From: Verticiella sediminum
GTDB lineage: Bacteria; Pseudomonadota; Gammaproteobacteria; Burkholderiales; Burkholderiaceae_B
DNA length: 64,000 nt
NCBI RefSeq assembly: GCF_007558815.1
Contig: NZ_VLTJ01000002.1
Span: 62,001-126,000, forward strand
Direction of reading: 5' to 3'
Under the pieces are notes generated by a model that did not search any database, was not told the DNA's origin, and saw only the letters and a program-made list of their open reading frames with translations. A program made the translations under genes and the position numbers. Shown one piece after another: positions 24,399-33,790 of this stretch (position 1 is its first letter; each line of letters starts with the position of its first letter).

Positions 24399-25554
24399 AT
24401 GGCAGACCATCACACCCGCCACAACCCGCTGGGGCAAGATGCCCTGTTCAGCACGCCCGCCTCGCTCATGCTCGATGCTCGCCTCACGCCGCTGGAGCGC
24501 AATGGCTGGCAGGTGCTGCGCATGCTGCGCTCTGCGGAGGGCATCAGTCCGCTGGCCAACCTGGGGCAGTTGCGTCGCTATCTCACCTCTACCCCGCTGG
24601 GGCAGCGGGCCGGGTACGAGACGGCCCGGCGCGTTCTCGTCGTGCTTCGGCTGACGGGGTGGATCAGTCTGGGCGGCCAGCAACGCGACCCTCTGACGGG
24701 GCATGTGCTCAGCGAGCTGTATCAGGTTCACGAAAGCGCCCTCGATTTCCAACAGGCGCACGCTCGATGCCAGCCTGCCCGCGCTTCTGCAATCTTCTAT
24801 CGGCCACGAAAACAACCAGGTGGATCGGGTTGCCGTCCACATTCAGACAGCGCTGGCGCAGGCACCTGAAGCCGCCTCCATTGCGACCCACGATCAACGC
24901 CACGATGACGATGATTTGCCCCCTACGCCGCCGTCGCAAGCGAGCGAGGCAGCCGACCCACAGCCATTGTCTGGCGATTCCGCTGGCAGCACGCTTGTTC
25001 CGCAACAGACCGAACACGCTCGCCACATGACGGCTGAGCAGGACAGTACGTATGAGACGTATATGTATAAAAAAGAACGTACGTACCGCGCGCGCGAAGG
25101 CGACGGCCATTCGGCATCGCAGTCGGTGAGCTTGCCGCCTTGCCTGAGCAATGCCCAGGCAGATCAGCAAAAAGACGTGCAGGCCGCCTTGCGGCGGCTG
25201 CCGCCGCAGCATCGTCAGGAAGTGCTCGACGAGTTGCAGGCACGCAGCCAGAGCGGCACCGTGCGCAATATCGTGGCCTACTTCTTCGCCTTGGTGAAGT
25301 GCGTACTTGCTGGCGAATTCCGCCTGTGGGCAGGTCGCAAGGAGACGTCTGCCATCCCACGGACTGCCGAGAATCGGCCTGCAGCTCCGCCGCGCACCGA
25401 AGCCCGCCCGGAACCGAATGCTCCACCGGCATCGCGTGAAACTGCCCTCGCGCACATCGCCAACATCCGCAAGATGCTGAACGCTCCGACGAATGCTGGG
25501 GACATCGCAGCGCAGGCAATGCAGGCCAGGGGATGGCAGCCGCACCCTGCGTAG
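24399..25554 (+). pseudogene. STY4528-type ICE/pathogenicity-island replication protein, frameshifted
   Basis: The first part (24399 to about 24755) encodes MADHHTRHNPLGQDALFSTP, LERNGWQVLRMLR and GYETARRVLVVLRLTGWISL, a winged-helix-like N-terminal domain. The reading frame then breaks near 24750-24765 and continues in the next frame as RTLDASLPALLQSSIGHENN through to QAMQARGWQPHPA at 25554. The continuity of the two halves in family order shows one gene broken by a 1-base indel. The family is found in SPI-7-like integrative elements. CGGAGA precedes the ATG. It could be a real inactivation or a sequencing error. Confidence 0.7.
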
Positions 25555-26156
25555 CAAATGCTGCCGCAAAACGCGGTCGTCACGGCACGCCGCAGTGACG
25601 ACCCGCGCAACACCGCCAACAATGCGGGCGAAAGCCAGTTCCTATTGCGTGCGGCATACATGATGATGGCCGCCCTAAACTGCCCGGGCAGTTGCCAAGA
25701 CCGATGGGCTTCGTACATCGGCAGCCCCAACAGCGCAGGTTCCTGCAAGCGCTGGCCCGACAGGGCGGAACCACCCCAGGTATGCCCAGGCTCCGACCGC
25801 ATACCGGCCCTCCCCAGGGCGGAGCCTTCTTCGTCTGTTTGAACTCATCCCTACCGTGCCGCCTGGCGCACTGTCCTTTGCGGCAATTGCCCCTGTGCAA
25901 CGTACAGGGCTCCCGCTGCATTTCTCATCTCACTCACTTCATAGGAGGACTCGTCCACGTTCACATCACTCTCGTCTTGTAGTACCTCCGTCCGAGCTTC
26001 CAGCAGGGAGCAAGACGGACGCCTCATTCGAGGCCCTGGTGTCTCCTGAACACCATGCCCTTGCCCTCACGGGATCTCGCCTTGGCGAGTTGGCACCAAC
26101 ACTAACCACTGAATTTCAGGACAACGCAGTACGGCGCTTTGCGTGGAGGCCGGAAG
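25555..26156. other. Island intergenic region with two-hairpin repeat copy B (26061-26107)
   Basis: About 600 bp without a recognisable gene. Bases 26061-26107 repeat 5281-5326: 21 identical bases, then hairpins CTCGCC-TT-GGCGAG (26076-26089) and GTTGG-CA-CCAAC (26089-26100). The region sits just upstream of the recombinase-like gene at 26157 and could be its leader or a recombination site. Confidence 0.5.
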
Positions 26157-27020
26157 ATGGACGACTTGACCTACACCCTGCGGCAGCTCTGCCAGCGCAA
26201 CCGTGACGGCAGCTACAACACACAGGCCGACCGGATGCGTTCTCTCGCGCTGGCTGCGCGACAACTACGCGAGGCCGGTTTCCGGCAGATGAAGGCTTCG
26301 TCGCTCAAGGGCAAGCACGTCCAGGCGTTGCTGGACCGCTGGCAAGGCGAAGGTTTGTCGTCTGGCACTATCAAAAATCGGCTTTCCCACCTGCGCTGGT
26401 GGGCGGAGAAGATCGGCAAGGCCGGCATCCTGCCCTCGGACAACACACAGCTTGGTGTGCCCGAGCGTCGCTATGTGACCAATATCAGCAAGGCTCGCGA
26501 ACCGGATGACAGGCTGGCCAGGATCACTGATCCCCACGTCCGTGTAAGTCTACGCTTGCAGGCCGCCTTCGGTCTGCGGCGGGAAGAATCCATCAAGTTC
26601 CAGCCCCGTCACGCTGACGGTGGCGACCACATCGCCATCAAGGGTTCATGGGCCAAGGGCGGACGCGACCGCACAGTGCCGATCACGACGCCGGAGCAGC
26701 GTGCGGTGCTGGACGAAGCACATTGGCTGGCCGGGTCGGGCTCGCTGATCCCAGCGCACAAGACCTACATCCAGCAGCGGCATGTTTACGACGGCCAGTG
26801 CAAGGCGGCGGGTTTGAGCAACATGCACGGACTGCGGCATCGGTATGCGCAGATGCGGTATGAGATGCTGATGGGGTGGAAGGCGCCTGTGGCCGGGGGA
26901 ATTCATTATTCGGCCATGTCTGCTGAACAACGCCTACAAGACCACCAGGTCCGACTGCATATCAGTCTTGAACTAGGACATGAGCGAGTCGGTGTAGTCT
27001 CGATTTATCTTGGCCGGTAG
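26157..27020 (+). CDS. Integrase-domain (tyrosine recombinase-like) protein of ICE type
   Basis: A 287-residue protein with an N-terminal SAM-like DNA-binding part (residues 1-95, LRQLCQRNRDGSYNTQADRM then KNRLSHLRWWAEKIGKAG) and a tyrosine-recombinase catalytic part. Candidate catalytic residues are Arg141 (FGLRREES), His224 and Arg227 (HGLR), His275 (LGHERV) and Tyr284 (SIYLGR), so all are present. The family ('integrase domain-containing protein') is common as an accessory gene in integrative elements, distinct from the element's own integrase. The ATG at 26157 follows GGAGG; an ATG at 26139 would add six residues. It is convergent with the restriction operon. Confidence 0.8.
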   Translation: MDDLTYTLRQLCQRNRDGSYNTQADRMRSLALAARQLREAGFRQMKASSLKGKHVQALLDRWQGEGLSSGTIKNRLSHLRWWAEKIGKAGILPSDNTQLGVPERRYVTNISKAREPDDRLARITDPHVRVSLRLQAAFGLRREESIKFQPRHADGGDHIAIKGSWAKGGRDRTVPITTPEQRAVLDEAHWLAGSGSLIPAHKTYIQQRHVYDGQCKAAGLSNMHGLRHRYAQMRYEMLMGWKAPVAGGIHYSAMSAEQRLQDHQVRLHISLELGHERVGVVSIYLGR

Positions 27021-27026
27021 CAATAT

Positions 27027-27737
27027 TCAAACCGTCTGTCCCAGCGGCAGCGCATTCAGTTCCGCACGAGCATCCCGCCAGGCAGGATAGTGTTGGGCCA
27101 GCAACGATATGAACCGCTCATTGTGCGTCGGTTCGATCAGATGGATCATTTCATGCACGATCACATATTCAAGCAAGTCACGAGGCTTCTTGGCCAGTTC
27201 CGTGTTGAGCCGAATGTGAGCCTGGCGATGGTTGCAACTACCCCATTTGGTCTTCATCCGTTGCAGGAAGTAGCCATTGACCTTCACGCCGATACGTGGC
27301 TCCCAGTATTCGATCAGGGGCGCAATGGCCTGGTGTAGCAAACCGCGTTGCCAGCGTTGATAGATGGATTCGCGCTTGGCTGCATCGGAGCCGGGTCGCA
27401 CAGACAAGGTAATGCGACGGTGATCCATCTTCACCGTGGGCGGGGCATCGCGCTCCAGCACCGAGAGCAGATAGCGGCGTCCCCAGACGTAATGGCTTTC
27501 CCTGGTGACGAACTGGCGAGGAGTTTCGCGGGACTGTGCCTGCAATTGCGCCTGTTGCTGGCGAATCCAACGCAGCTTGGAAACGGCATAAGCACGCGCG
27601 ACTTCCAGCCTCGTGCCCATCGGGGCCACCAGCGTCACCGCCCCCCCGGGCGGATGCACGGAAAGATGGACATTCTTCACGGCCTTGAACGTGATGGCGA
27701 TGTCCAGTTCCCCCAGACGTATGTGCGTCTGCACCAT
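27027..27737 (-). CDS. YgjP/DUF45-family zinc metallopeptidase
   Basis: A 236-residue M48-like peptidase. The zinc motif HEMIH (His195, Glu196, His199) is followed by EPTHNERF, which supplies the third ligand, and the family signature TKWGSCN occurs at about 163-169. These cytoplasmic peptidases often accompany type I restriction genes, where they may process or turn over subunits; this role is not proven. Its ATG overlaps the hsdR stop by one base (TGATG), making it the last gene of the restriction operon. Confidence 0.87.
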   Translation of the reverse strand: MVQTHIRLGELDIAITFKAVKNVHLSVHPPGGAVTLVAPMGTRLEVARAYAVSKLRWIRQQQAQLQAQSRETPRQFVTRESHYVWGRRYLLSVLERDAPPTVKMDHRRITLSVRPGSDAAKRESIYQRWQRGLLHQAIAPLIEYWEPRIGVKVNGYFLQRMKTKWGSCNHRQAHIRLNTELAKKPRDLLEYVIVHEMIHLIEPTHNERFISLLAQHYPAWRDARAELNALPLGQTV

Positions 27738-30700
27738 CAGTAGCCCGGCTGATTTCTCAGCAAATCGAATAGTTTGAGCGTGGCCTCACGGTTGCGTCCG
27801 GTCAACGGGTGCAGGAAATTCTGCACGATGCGCTCCTTGGCTTCGTCGCCACGCCATCCTGCCGGTGCTTCGTCACGCATCACACGATCAATCTTCAGCG
27901 CCAACAAGGCCAACGGGTCTCCGTATTCGGCCTGTGGCTCTTTGACTACACCATCCGTATCGGGCAGCACATCGCCGGAAATGATGTCAGGCAGATTGCG
28001 ATAAATCACCAGCGCACCTGCATTGCCGTGCAACATGGCAGGCTCATCAAGGTCGTGTTGTTTCGCGCGGTGCTTCTTCAGTATGTCTTCCGCCTTGCTC
28101 AGGAATGATTCGTAGGCCTCGGTGCCTTCACGGCTTTGCTGGATCAGGTCATCGAGCAGCTTGGACATCTGCTCATAAAAGCGCGGATCGGTCAGGCGAT
28201 CTCGGATGATGGTCTTGCGGACGTTATTGATGATGGTTTCCGCAATGGCGTTCTTCGACAGCTTGCCCTTCTCATTGAGTTTCTTGGCGATGGCGTCGTG
28301 GATGCCGGTCTCGATAATCAGCTCGGTCAGCGACAGTTCGGCCAACTCGCCCAACGCCTGCGCTGGCTCGGCCTGGATATAGGTGTTGATGAGGTGGCGC
28401 ATGTCGGCCTCATAGGGCTTGATGTCCAGCTCTTCGCCGCTGTAATGCTTGATGGCCGAACGCACCTCGGCATAGAACTCGGTTTCCCGCCGCAAAGTGT
28501 CGGCTTCGCTGTCTGAGTAACCCGCCTCGGTCAGGTTCTGGGCGATGTCCGCGAAGGCACGCAGATAGGTCGCCACCGCCTTGTAGAAGGCAATACGCAG
28601 CGCCTCGCTTTCCAGCAGCGCCTCCGGATCACCAGCGTGGCCGCAGAAATAGTGGATGAACTGCTCCAGCTCACGCGGCTGCGGCACCGGCTCGCACAGG
28701 TAATGCAGCGCTTCACGGGCCTCGTCCAGTTGCTTGCGGCCTTCCTCCAGCCAATTTTTCAGATGGACGTTGTTGTCGCCGCCATTGCCCGCATCGATGT
28801 CCAACTCGTCGGAGCTGTAAACCGCAATGGCTTGCTGCACGTCACCGAAAAGCTCCTTGTAATCGACGATATGGCCATAGTTCTTGTCGTCACCGTCGAG
28901 CCGGTTGGTACGGCAGATGGCCTGGAACAGGTTATGGTCGTGCAGTTCGTTGTCCAGATAGATGTAGGTGCAACTGGGAGCATCAAAGCCGGTAAGCAGC
29001 TTGCTGACCACGATCAGCAGCTTCATGTTGGCCGGTTCCTCGATGAAGCGGCGCTTGGTTTCGTCTTCGTACTGCTTGGTGGTCTGGCCAGTACGCAACA
29101 CATGCTGTTTGTAGGTGTCGAACTTGTAGCGCTCGTCGCTGCCGGCCGATTCTTTCGAGATGGCAACCGGGTTGGGTTCGTACGAGGTGATGATGCCCAC
29201 ATAGGGGCCGAAATGCGTGTTCTGGAACAGCCGGAAATAATGACACGCATCGTAGATCGAGGCGGCCACCAGAATCGCCGTGCCGCGGTCATTGTCCAGG
29301 CGTGGCTTGAGACTGAAATCCTCAATGATGTTGGCAACGATGCGGTCCTTGCGCTCCTTGGCGCTCATCAGCTCTTCCATCGTGGCCCAGCGCTTGCGCA
29401 GGATGGATTTCTGGAAGTTGTTCAGCCCGCGCGTTTTCTTCTCGAACCAGGCATCGATGGCCTTGCGTGAGGTCAGCCGCTGCGGCACATCGCGTGCCTC
29501 GTATTTCAGGTCCAGCACCACCTTGTCGGCCACGGCTTCGTGGAACTTGTAGGTGTGGATGTAGGTGCCGAACACATCGCGAGTGGTTTGCCTGTCCTTA
29601 CGCAGCAGTGGCGTGCCGGTGAATCCGATGAAGATGGCATCGGCTAGCCAGCGCTTCATCTGCTTGTTCATGTTGCCGCCCTGGGTGCGATGGCACTCGT
29701 CCACGAACACGTAGAAACGCCCATGGATGGGCGGTGGCTCGCCCTTGAGATCGGCCGCATCGAATTTGTGGATCAGCGCGCACAACAAGCGCGGTGTGGT
29801 GGCAATGAGTTTTTGCACGAAGTCTGCGCGTGAAGTGATGCGCGGGGGAGCCGATCCCTCGCCGATCACCCCGGCGTTGCGCATCACGCCTTCGATCTGC
29901 TTGTCCAACTCGTCGCGATCGGTCACCACCAGCACCCGTGCCTGCGGGTCGTGCTCCAGCAGCCACTTGGCCAGCAGCGCCATCAGAATGCTTTTGCCGC
30001 TGCCCTGGGTGTGCCAGATCACGCCGCCTTCGCGTCTGGCAATGCGTTCCTGGGCAGCCTTGATGCCTTGGTACTGGTGCTGCCGGGGCACCTTCTTGAA
30101 GCCCGCATCGAAGATAACGAAGTTGCGGATCAAGTCCAGCAGCCGCGCCTTGCCGCACATCTGTCCCAGCGGGCGATCCAGCAGGGCGCCGGCGGTTGCC
30201 GTGGCTTGCTGTTGTTCGTCTTTCCACTGCACGAAGAACTGTTCCGGTGTGCCGGTGGTGCCGTAGCGCAGGCCTTGCGCATCGCTGCCCGCCAGCAACA
30301 ATTGCACGGTGCTGAAGAAGCCCTGGTTGAAAGTTTCCTCCTGATTGCTACGCAACTGGCGAATGCCGTCGCCCACATCCACCGAACTGCGCTTGAGTTC
30401 GATCACCGCCACCGCCAGGCCGTTGATGTACAGCACGATGTCCGGCCGGCGGGTGCTCCCGCCTTTCAACGTGACCTCCTCGGCCAGCGCGAAGTGATTG
30501 CGCTCCGGCTGTGCCCAGTCGATCAACTGCACCGTCTCGTGCGACTGGCCCGCCGCGATCTGCACCGGCACGCCATAGCGCAGCAATTGGTAGGTGCGCA
30601 GGTTGGCCTGATAGGGCGTGATGCCGGTGACATCCACGGCGACTTCTAGCTTCTGCAAGGCAGCGCTGATATGGGCCGGCGAGTAACCGCGCACAGCCAG

Positions 30701-30862
30701 ATTGGCGCGCAGCAGATCGACTTCGATGGCGCGGTTGTGGTCGCGCTTGCTCCAGTTACCCAGGTGCTTGTAGCCCAGGCCGCCCTCGGTCACCGGGGTG
30801 GTGAACAGGCGCGCCACGCGGTTCTGGCTGTTGCGCTCGGAGCGCGGCATGGGTTGGGTCAT
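27737..30862 (-). CDS. hsdR: Type I restriction endonuclease subunit R
   Basis: A 1041-residue motor/nuclease subunit. N-terminal PD-(D/E)xK nuclease: Asp141 (RRPDIVLY) and Glu155-Lys157 (VIELKR). SF2 translocase: Walker A TQGSGKS (about 285-291), Walker B/DEAD-box DECH (388-391), motif III GFTGTP, and the later motif region ICRTNRLDG. A helical C-terminal domain of about 250 residues binds the methylase core. The start at 30862 gives the standard N-terminus; the open frame upstream overlaps the preceding gene. It acts with the HsdM/HsdS encoded upstream to cleave unmethylated DNA. Appears intact. Confidence 0.93.
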   Translation of the reverse strand: MTQPMPRSERNSQNRVARLFTTPVTEGGLGYKHLGNWSKRDHNRAIEVDLLRANLAVRGYSPAHISAALQKLEVAVDVTGITPYQANLRTYQLLRYGVPVQIAAGQSHETVQLIDWAQPERNHFALAEEVTLKGGSTRRPDIVLYINGLAVAVIELKRSSVDVGDGIRQLRSNQEETFNQGFFSTVQLLLAGSDAQGLRYGTTGTPEQFFVQWKDEQQQATATAGALLDRPLGQMCGKARLLDLIRNFVIFDAGFKKVPRQHQYQGIKAAQERIARREGGVIWHTQGSGKSILMALLAKWLLEHDPQARVLVVTDRDELDKQIEGVMRNAGVIGEGSAPPRITSRADFVQKLIATTPRLLCALIHKFDAADLKGEPPPIHGRFYVFVDECHRTQGGNMNKQMKRWLADAIFIGFTGTPLLRKDRQTTRDVFGTYIHTYKFHEAVADKVVLDLKYEARDVPQRLTSRKAIDAWFEKKTRGLNNFQKSILRKRWATMEELMSAKERKDRIVANIIEDFSLKPRLDNDRGTAILVAASIYDACHYFRLFQNTHFGPYVGIITSYEPNPVAISKESAGSDERYKFDTYKQHVLRTGQTTKQYEDETKRRFIEEPANMKLLIVVSKLLTGFDAPSCTYIYLDNELHDHNLFQAICRTNRLDGDDKNYGHIVDYKELFGDVQQAIAVYSSDELDIDAGNGGDNNVHLKNWLEEGRKQLDEAREALHYLCEPVPQPRELEQFIHYFCGHAGDPEALLESEALRIAFYKAVATYLRAFADIAQNLTEAGYSDSEADTLRRETEFYAEVRSAIKHYSGEELDIKPYEADMRHLINTYIQAEPAQALGELAELSLTELIIETGIHDAIAKKLNEKGKLSKNAIAETIINNVRKTIIRDRLTDPRFYEQMSKLLDDLIQQSREGTEAYESFLSKAEDILKKHRAKQHDLDEPAMLHGNAGALVIYRNLPDIISGDVLPDTDGVVKEPQAEYGDPLALLALKIDRVMRDEAPAGWRGDEAKERIVQNFLHPLTGRNREATLKLFDLLRNQPGY

Positions 30863-30866
30863 CGCA

Positions 30867-31922
30867 TCATTCCTCGGCGCCATCATCCGTGGGGTTGCCC
30901 AACTCCCGCTCGATCTGTTCGATCGTCGGCAGGCTGGTTTGCAGCTCTTGCGGCAGGGATTCCACCAGCTTGTACTCGGCAATGCCCATGGGTTGCGACT
31001 TGTCTCCCAGGGCGTACTCGGCCACCACCTTGTTCTTGCTCTTGCAGAGCAGCAGGCCGATGCTCGGGTTGTCCTGCGCGTGCTTCACCTGCCGATCCAC
31101 CGCCGTCAGGTAAAAGCCCAGTTGCCCCAGATGCTCGGGCTTGAACTTGCCCGCCTTCAGTTCGATCACCACGTAGCAGCGCAGCTTGAGGTGGTAGAAC
31201 AACAAGTCGATGAAGAACTCCTCGCCGCCCACGTCCAGCAGCACCTGTCGCCCGACGAAAGCAAAGCCCGCACCCAGCTCCAGCAGGAAATCGGTGACGT
31301 GCTGCACCAACGCATTCTCGATCTCGCGTTCCTGTGCTTCCTCGCCCAGGCCGAGGAAATCGAAGCGGTACGGATCTTTTAACGACTCGATGGCCAGGTC
31401 GGACTGCGGTGCGGGCAGGCGCTGCCCGAAGTTGGTAACGGCCTTGCCCGTGCGTTCAAGCAGGCGGGTTTCGATGTGGATGTTCAACACATTGCGCGAC
31501 CAGCCATGTGCGATGGCGGCGCGGGCATAGGCCAGGCGCTCCGTTGACGCTTTCAGGCGATCCAGCAATACCAGGTTGTGACCCCAGGGCAATTGTGCAG
31601 CAGCCTGCTGCACAATTTCGGCGTCCGGCCAGGCCTCGGCAAACGCCCGCATGTACTTGAGGTTGCGTGGCGAAAAGCCCTTCATCTCCGGGAAGGCGGC
31701 ACGCAGGTCATGCGCCAGCCGCTCGATCACCTTCGCGCCCCAACCCTGCTCTGCCTGCCGCGCCAGGATGTCGCGGCCGATCTGCCAGTACAGTCCCACC
31801 AGTTCCCGATTGACCGCCAGCGCCGCACGCTGCTGCGCGGTGTGAATGCGCCCCTTCAGGTCGGCCAGCCAGTCGGCGTAGCCTTGTGGGGCTGGAATTA
31901 GTGAGGCGGGCTTGTCAGTCAT
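30867..31922 (-). CDS. DUF1016/YhcG-family PD-(D/E)xK nuclease
   Basis: A 351-residue protein. The N-terminal DUF1016 winged-helix part (about 14-170, with VNRELVGLYWQIGRDIL and FSPRNLKYMRAFAEAWP) is followed by the PDDEXK nuclease domain. Its catalytic residues are Asp239 (FFIDLLFYH) and Glu254-Leu-Lys256 (VVIELKAGKF). It is predicted to be a DNA nuclease in the cytoplasm. Its ATG overlaps the hsdS stop (ATGA) and hsdR starts 4 bp later, so it is embedded in the restriction operon. Such genes are common inside type I loci but their role there is not defined. Confidence 0.88.
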   Translation of the reverse strand: MTDKPASLIPAPQGYADWLADLKGRIHTAQQRAALAVNRELVGLYWQIGRDILARQAEQGWGAKVIERLAHDLRAAFPEMKGFSPRNLKYMRAFAEAWPDAEIVQQAAAQLPWGHNLVLLDRLKASTERLAYARAAIAHGWSRNVLNIHIETRLLERTGKAVTNFGQRLPAPQSDLAIESLKDPYRFDFLGLGEEAQEREIENALVQHVTDFLLELGAGFAFVGRQVLLDVGGEEFFIDLLFYHLKLRCYVVIELKAGKFKPEHLGQLGFYLTAVDRQVKHAQDNPSIGLLLCKSKNKVVAEYALGDKSQPMGIAEYKLVESLPQELQTSLPTIEQIERELGNPTDDGAEE

Positions 31923-33790
31923 GGCAATGTCGCTCCCTTCGGCACAAGACCTTTCTCTCGCATCCAGCCAAGAGCCATCAGCCAGCGATCCTCAGGTATC
32001 CGCTGCTTTGCTTCGTGCCAATTGTGCAGCACCTCGTGCACGATCATTTCATCCGAAACTGCTTCATGCTCACGAAGCAAATCGCTCCAAGCAGCCAGCA
32101 GCGTGGCGACGATTTCGCACTGCTCCGTTTTGGCAGTCTTGAAGGTGCTCAGAATCTTCTCAAGAGTTTCGCCAATTCCGGAGAAATGCCGCTCGAAGTA
32201 CGGTTTGTGACCACCACGTTTCGCCAGTGGCATGTACTGGTAACGCCCGTCTTGCTTGCGCGGCTCGAACCATTGTTGCTTCTGCAACTGGCTGTCTATG
32301 GAGCGAAGGGCACGATTGTCATAGGGGCCGGCCGCCTTGCGGTGGTAGGTGGAGCCGGTATCCACCTGACACAGATGCTCGGCAAGGAACATCATCTTCT
32401 CGAACTTTACGTGGCCGAAGGTCGGTTGGTCGTGCAACTGGTCGATAATTTCGGCAGCCAGCACGCTTCTCAGGAAATAGACGTTTGCTTTGCGCCCTTC
32501 TGTTTGCGACTCCGCCTTGTCAGCCGTATTAGCGCTAGGCGCTACCAGCCGCGTCCTGCCGGTCAGCAGTTCCTGCATCATGGCCTGCTTGAGGGCTCGG
32601 GTCTTGGCGCGGCGGGTTTCGAGGGCGGTGATTTCGTCGTCCATATCGCTGAGGACTTCAGCAATGGCGGTTTGTTCTTCTGTTGTCGGCGGTATTTGAT
32701 AGGCGAATCCTACGAAGTCCTTTTGATAAAGATGATTAATTGTGGATCCGGCGCTAAGTTGGGCCAAAAACTCCTCAAACACTTTTGACGCAAGCAGAAA
32801 GTAGAAAAACTCTGGTACGAATTTATCTGCCTTAGGACGAATAACAAACACACCGCTATTTAGTGCGGCTGGTTTTTCCATCGCATCGATGAGCGCAACT
32901 TTACCGATGGTGCCATCCTTCGTGACTAAGACATCACGCGGACGAACCTGTATGAAGGGGTCTTGACTGTAGCGATGCTGTGTTACGAAATGGCAGTTTC
33001 TCCAATCAATCCGACCATTAAGAAAATCTGTACCAGCCACAAGAAAGTAATCGCCATCATCCAGATACTCTGCCGTTGTTAATCCTTGCCAGCCTATTCT
33101 GGCTTTCAAGATGGCATCGTTGCCAAGTTTTTGCGTTACCCACTCTCCACTGAACCCCGGCAATCGGGTTTGGCCGATGAGGAGTTGCTGCATGGAAGCT
33201 TGTTTGATAGCGCGCTTTTTGGCGATCAGGCGATTCAGTCCGTCCAGCAGCGCGTCCATGTCGCTGAGGGCGGTGGTGATGGCGCATTGCTCTCTCGGCT
33301 TGGGATATGGGACGCAGATAGAACGAACTAATGACGAGTTTAGGTTTTCCTGATTCCCATTATTGCTCAAGCTTCTTATTGATTCATACTGACCGACAAG
33401 ATAATGAAACAAGAATTTATGTGAGTCCGTGCTATGCAATGAGATTGCAGCACAAGCTTGATTTGTCGCAGCCTCAATACCTAATACTGCCACTTTTCCG
33501 CGTGTTTTCCCTTGACCGTAAAGAGCCATAAGTAGTGTGCTGGGTGAAAAAAGCTTTGCTGCCGAATTTTTCAACCCTTCCGCAGTTATAGACTGTGTAG
33601 CGCTACTTATGGTGCAAAAATCAACTTCCGACGTAGTAACCCAAGGGATGTCTCCATTCCAGTAGCTTGGATTGGCGCGACTGGGCGTTCCTCCCGCTGA
33701 AACTTCTGAGATGTCACCCAGACGGAAAGTCTCCCAATCCTCCGGAATCACCCCCACTTCCGTCCGCTTGTACCCCGGCTTCATTTCCAT
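31919..33790 (-). CDS. hsdS: Type I restriction specificity subunit with unusual C-terminal extension
   Basis: A 623-residue protein, about 200 longer than usual HsdS. Two target-recognition domains (about 8-170 and 215-385) are separated by conserved helices ALSDMDALLDGLNRLIAKKR and VLSDMDDEITALETRRAKTR, the normal half-symmetric layout. Residues 434-623 form an extra domain: FGHVKFEKMMFLAEHL and AAGPYDNRAL recall Panacea/DUF4065 (SocA-like) antitoxin domains, followed by ERWLMALGWMRE-like helices ending KGLVPKG. Panacea kinship is my inference from these motifs. The start overlaps the hsdM end by 10 bp. TRD DNA is more AT-rich than its flanks, as usual for swapped specificity modules. Confidence 0.88.
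   Translation of the reverse strand: MEMKPGYKRTEVGVIPEDWETFRLGDISEVSAGGTPSRANPSYWNGDIPWVTTSEVDFCTISSATQSITAEGLKNSAAKLFSPSTLLMALYGQGKTRGKVAVLGIEAATNQACAAISLHSTDSHKFLFHYLVGQYESIRSLSNNGNQENLNSSLVRSICVPYPKPREQCAITTALSDMDALLDGLNRLIAKKRAIKQASMQQLLIGQTRLPGFSGEWVTQKLGNDAILKARIGWQGLTTAEYLDDGDYFLVAGTDFLNGRIDWRNCHFVTQHRYSQDPFIQVRPRDVLVTKDGTIGKVALIDAMEKPAALNSGVFVIRPKADKFVPEFFYFLLASKVFEEFLAQLSAGSTINHLYQKDFVGFAYQIPPTTEEQTAIAEVLSDMDDEITALETRRAKTRALKQAMMQELLTGRTRLVAPSANTADKAESQTEGRKANVYFLRSVLAAEIIDQLHDQPTFGHVKFEKMMFLAEHLCQVDTGSTYHRKAAGPYDNRALRSIDSQLQKQQWFEPRKQDGRYQYMPLAKRGGHKPYFERHFSGIGETLEKILSTFKTAKTEQCEIVATLLAAWSDLLREHEAVSDEMIVHEVLHNWHEAKQRIPEDRWLMALGWMREKGLVPKGATLP

Noticed and set aside
5281-26107. The 21-bp identical repeat as att sites of a 20.8-kb element spanning 5.28-26.07 kb
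   Set aside because: Copy B lies inside the independently bounded ychF island, no integrase lies at the 5.28-kb end, and the segment contains unrelated metabolic operons; kept only as an unexplained repeat.
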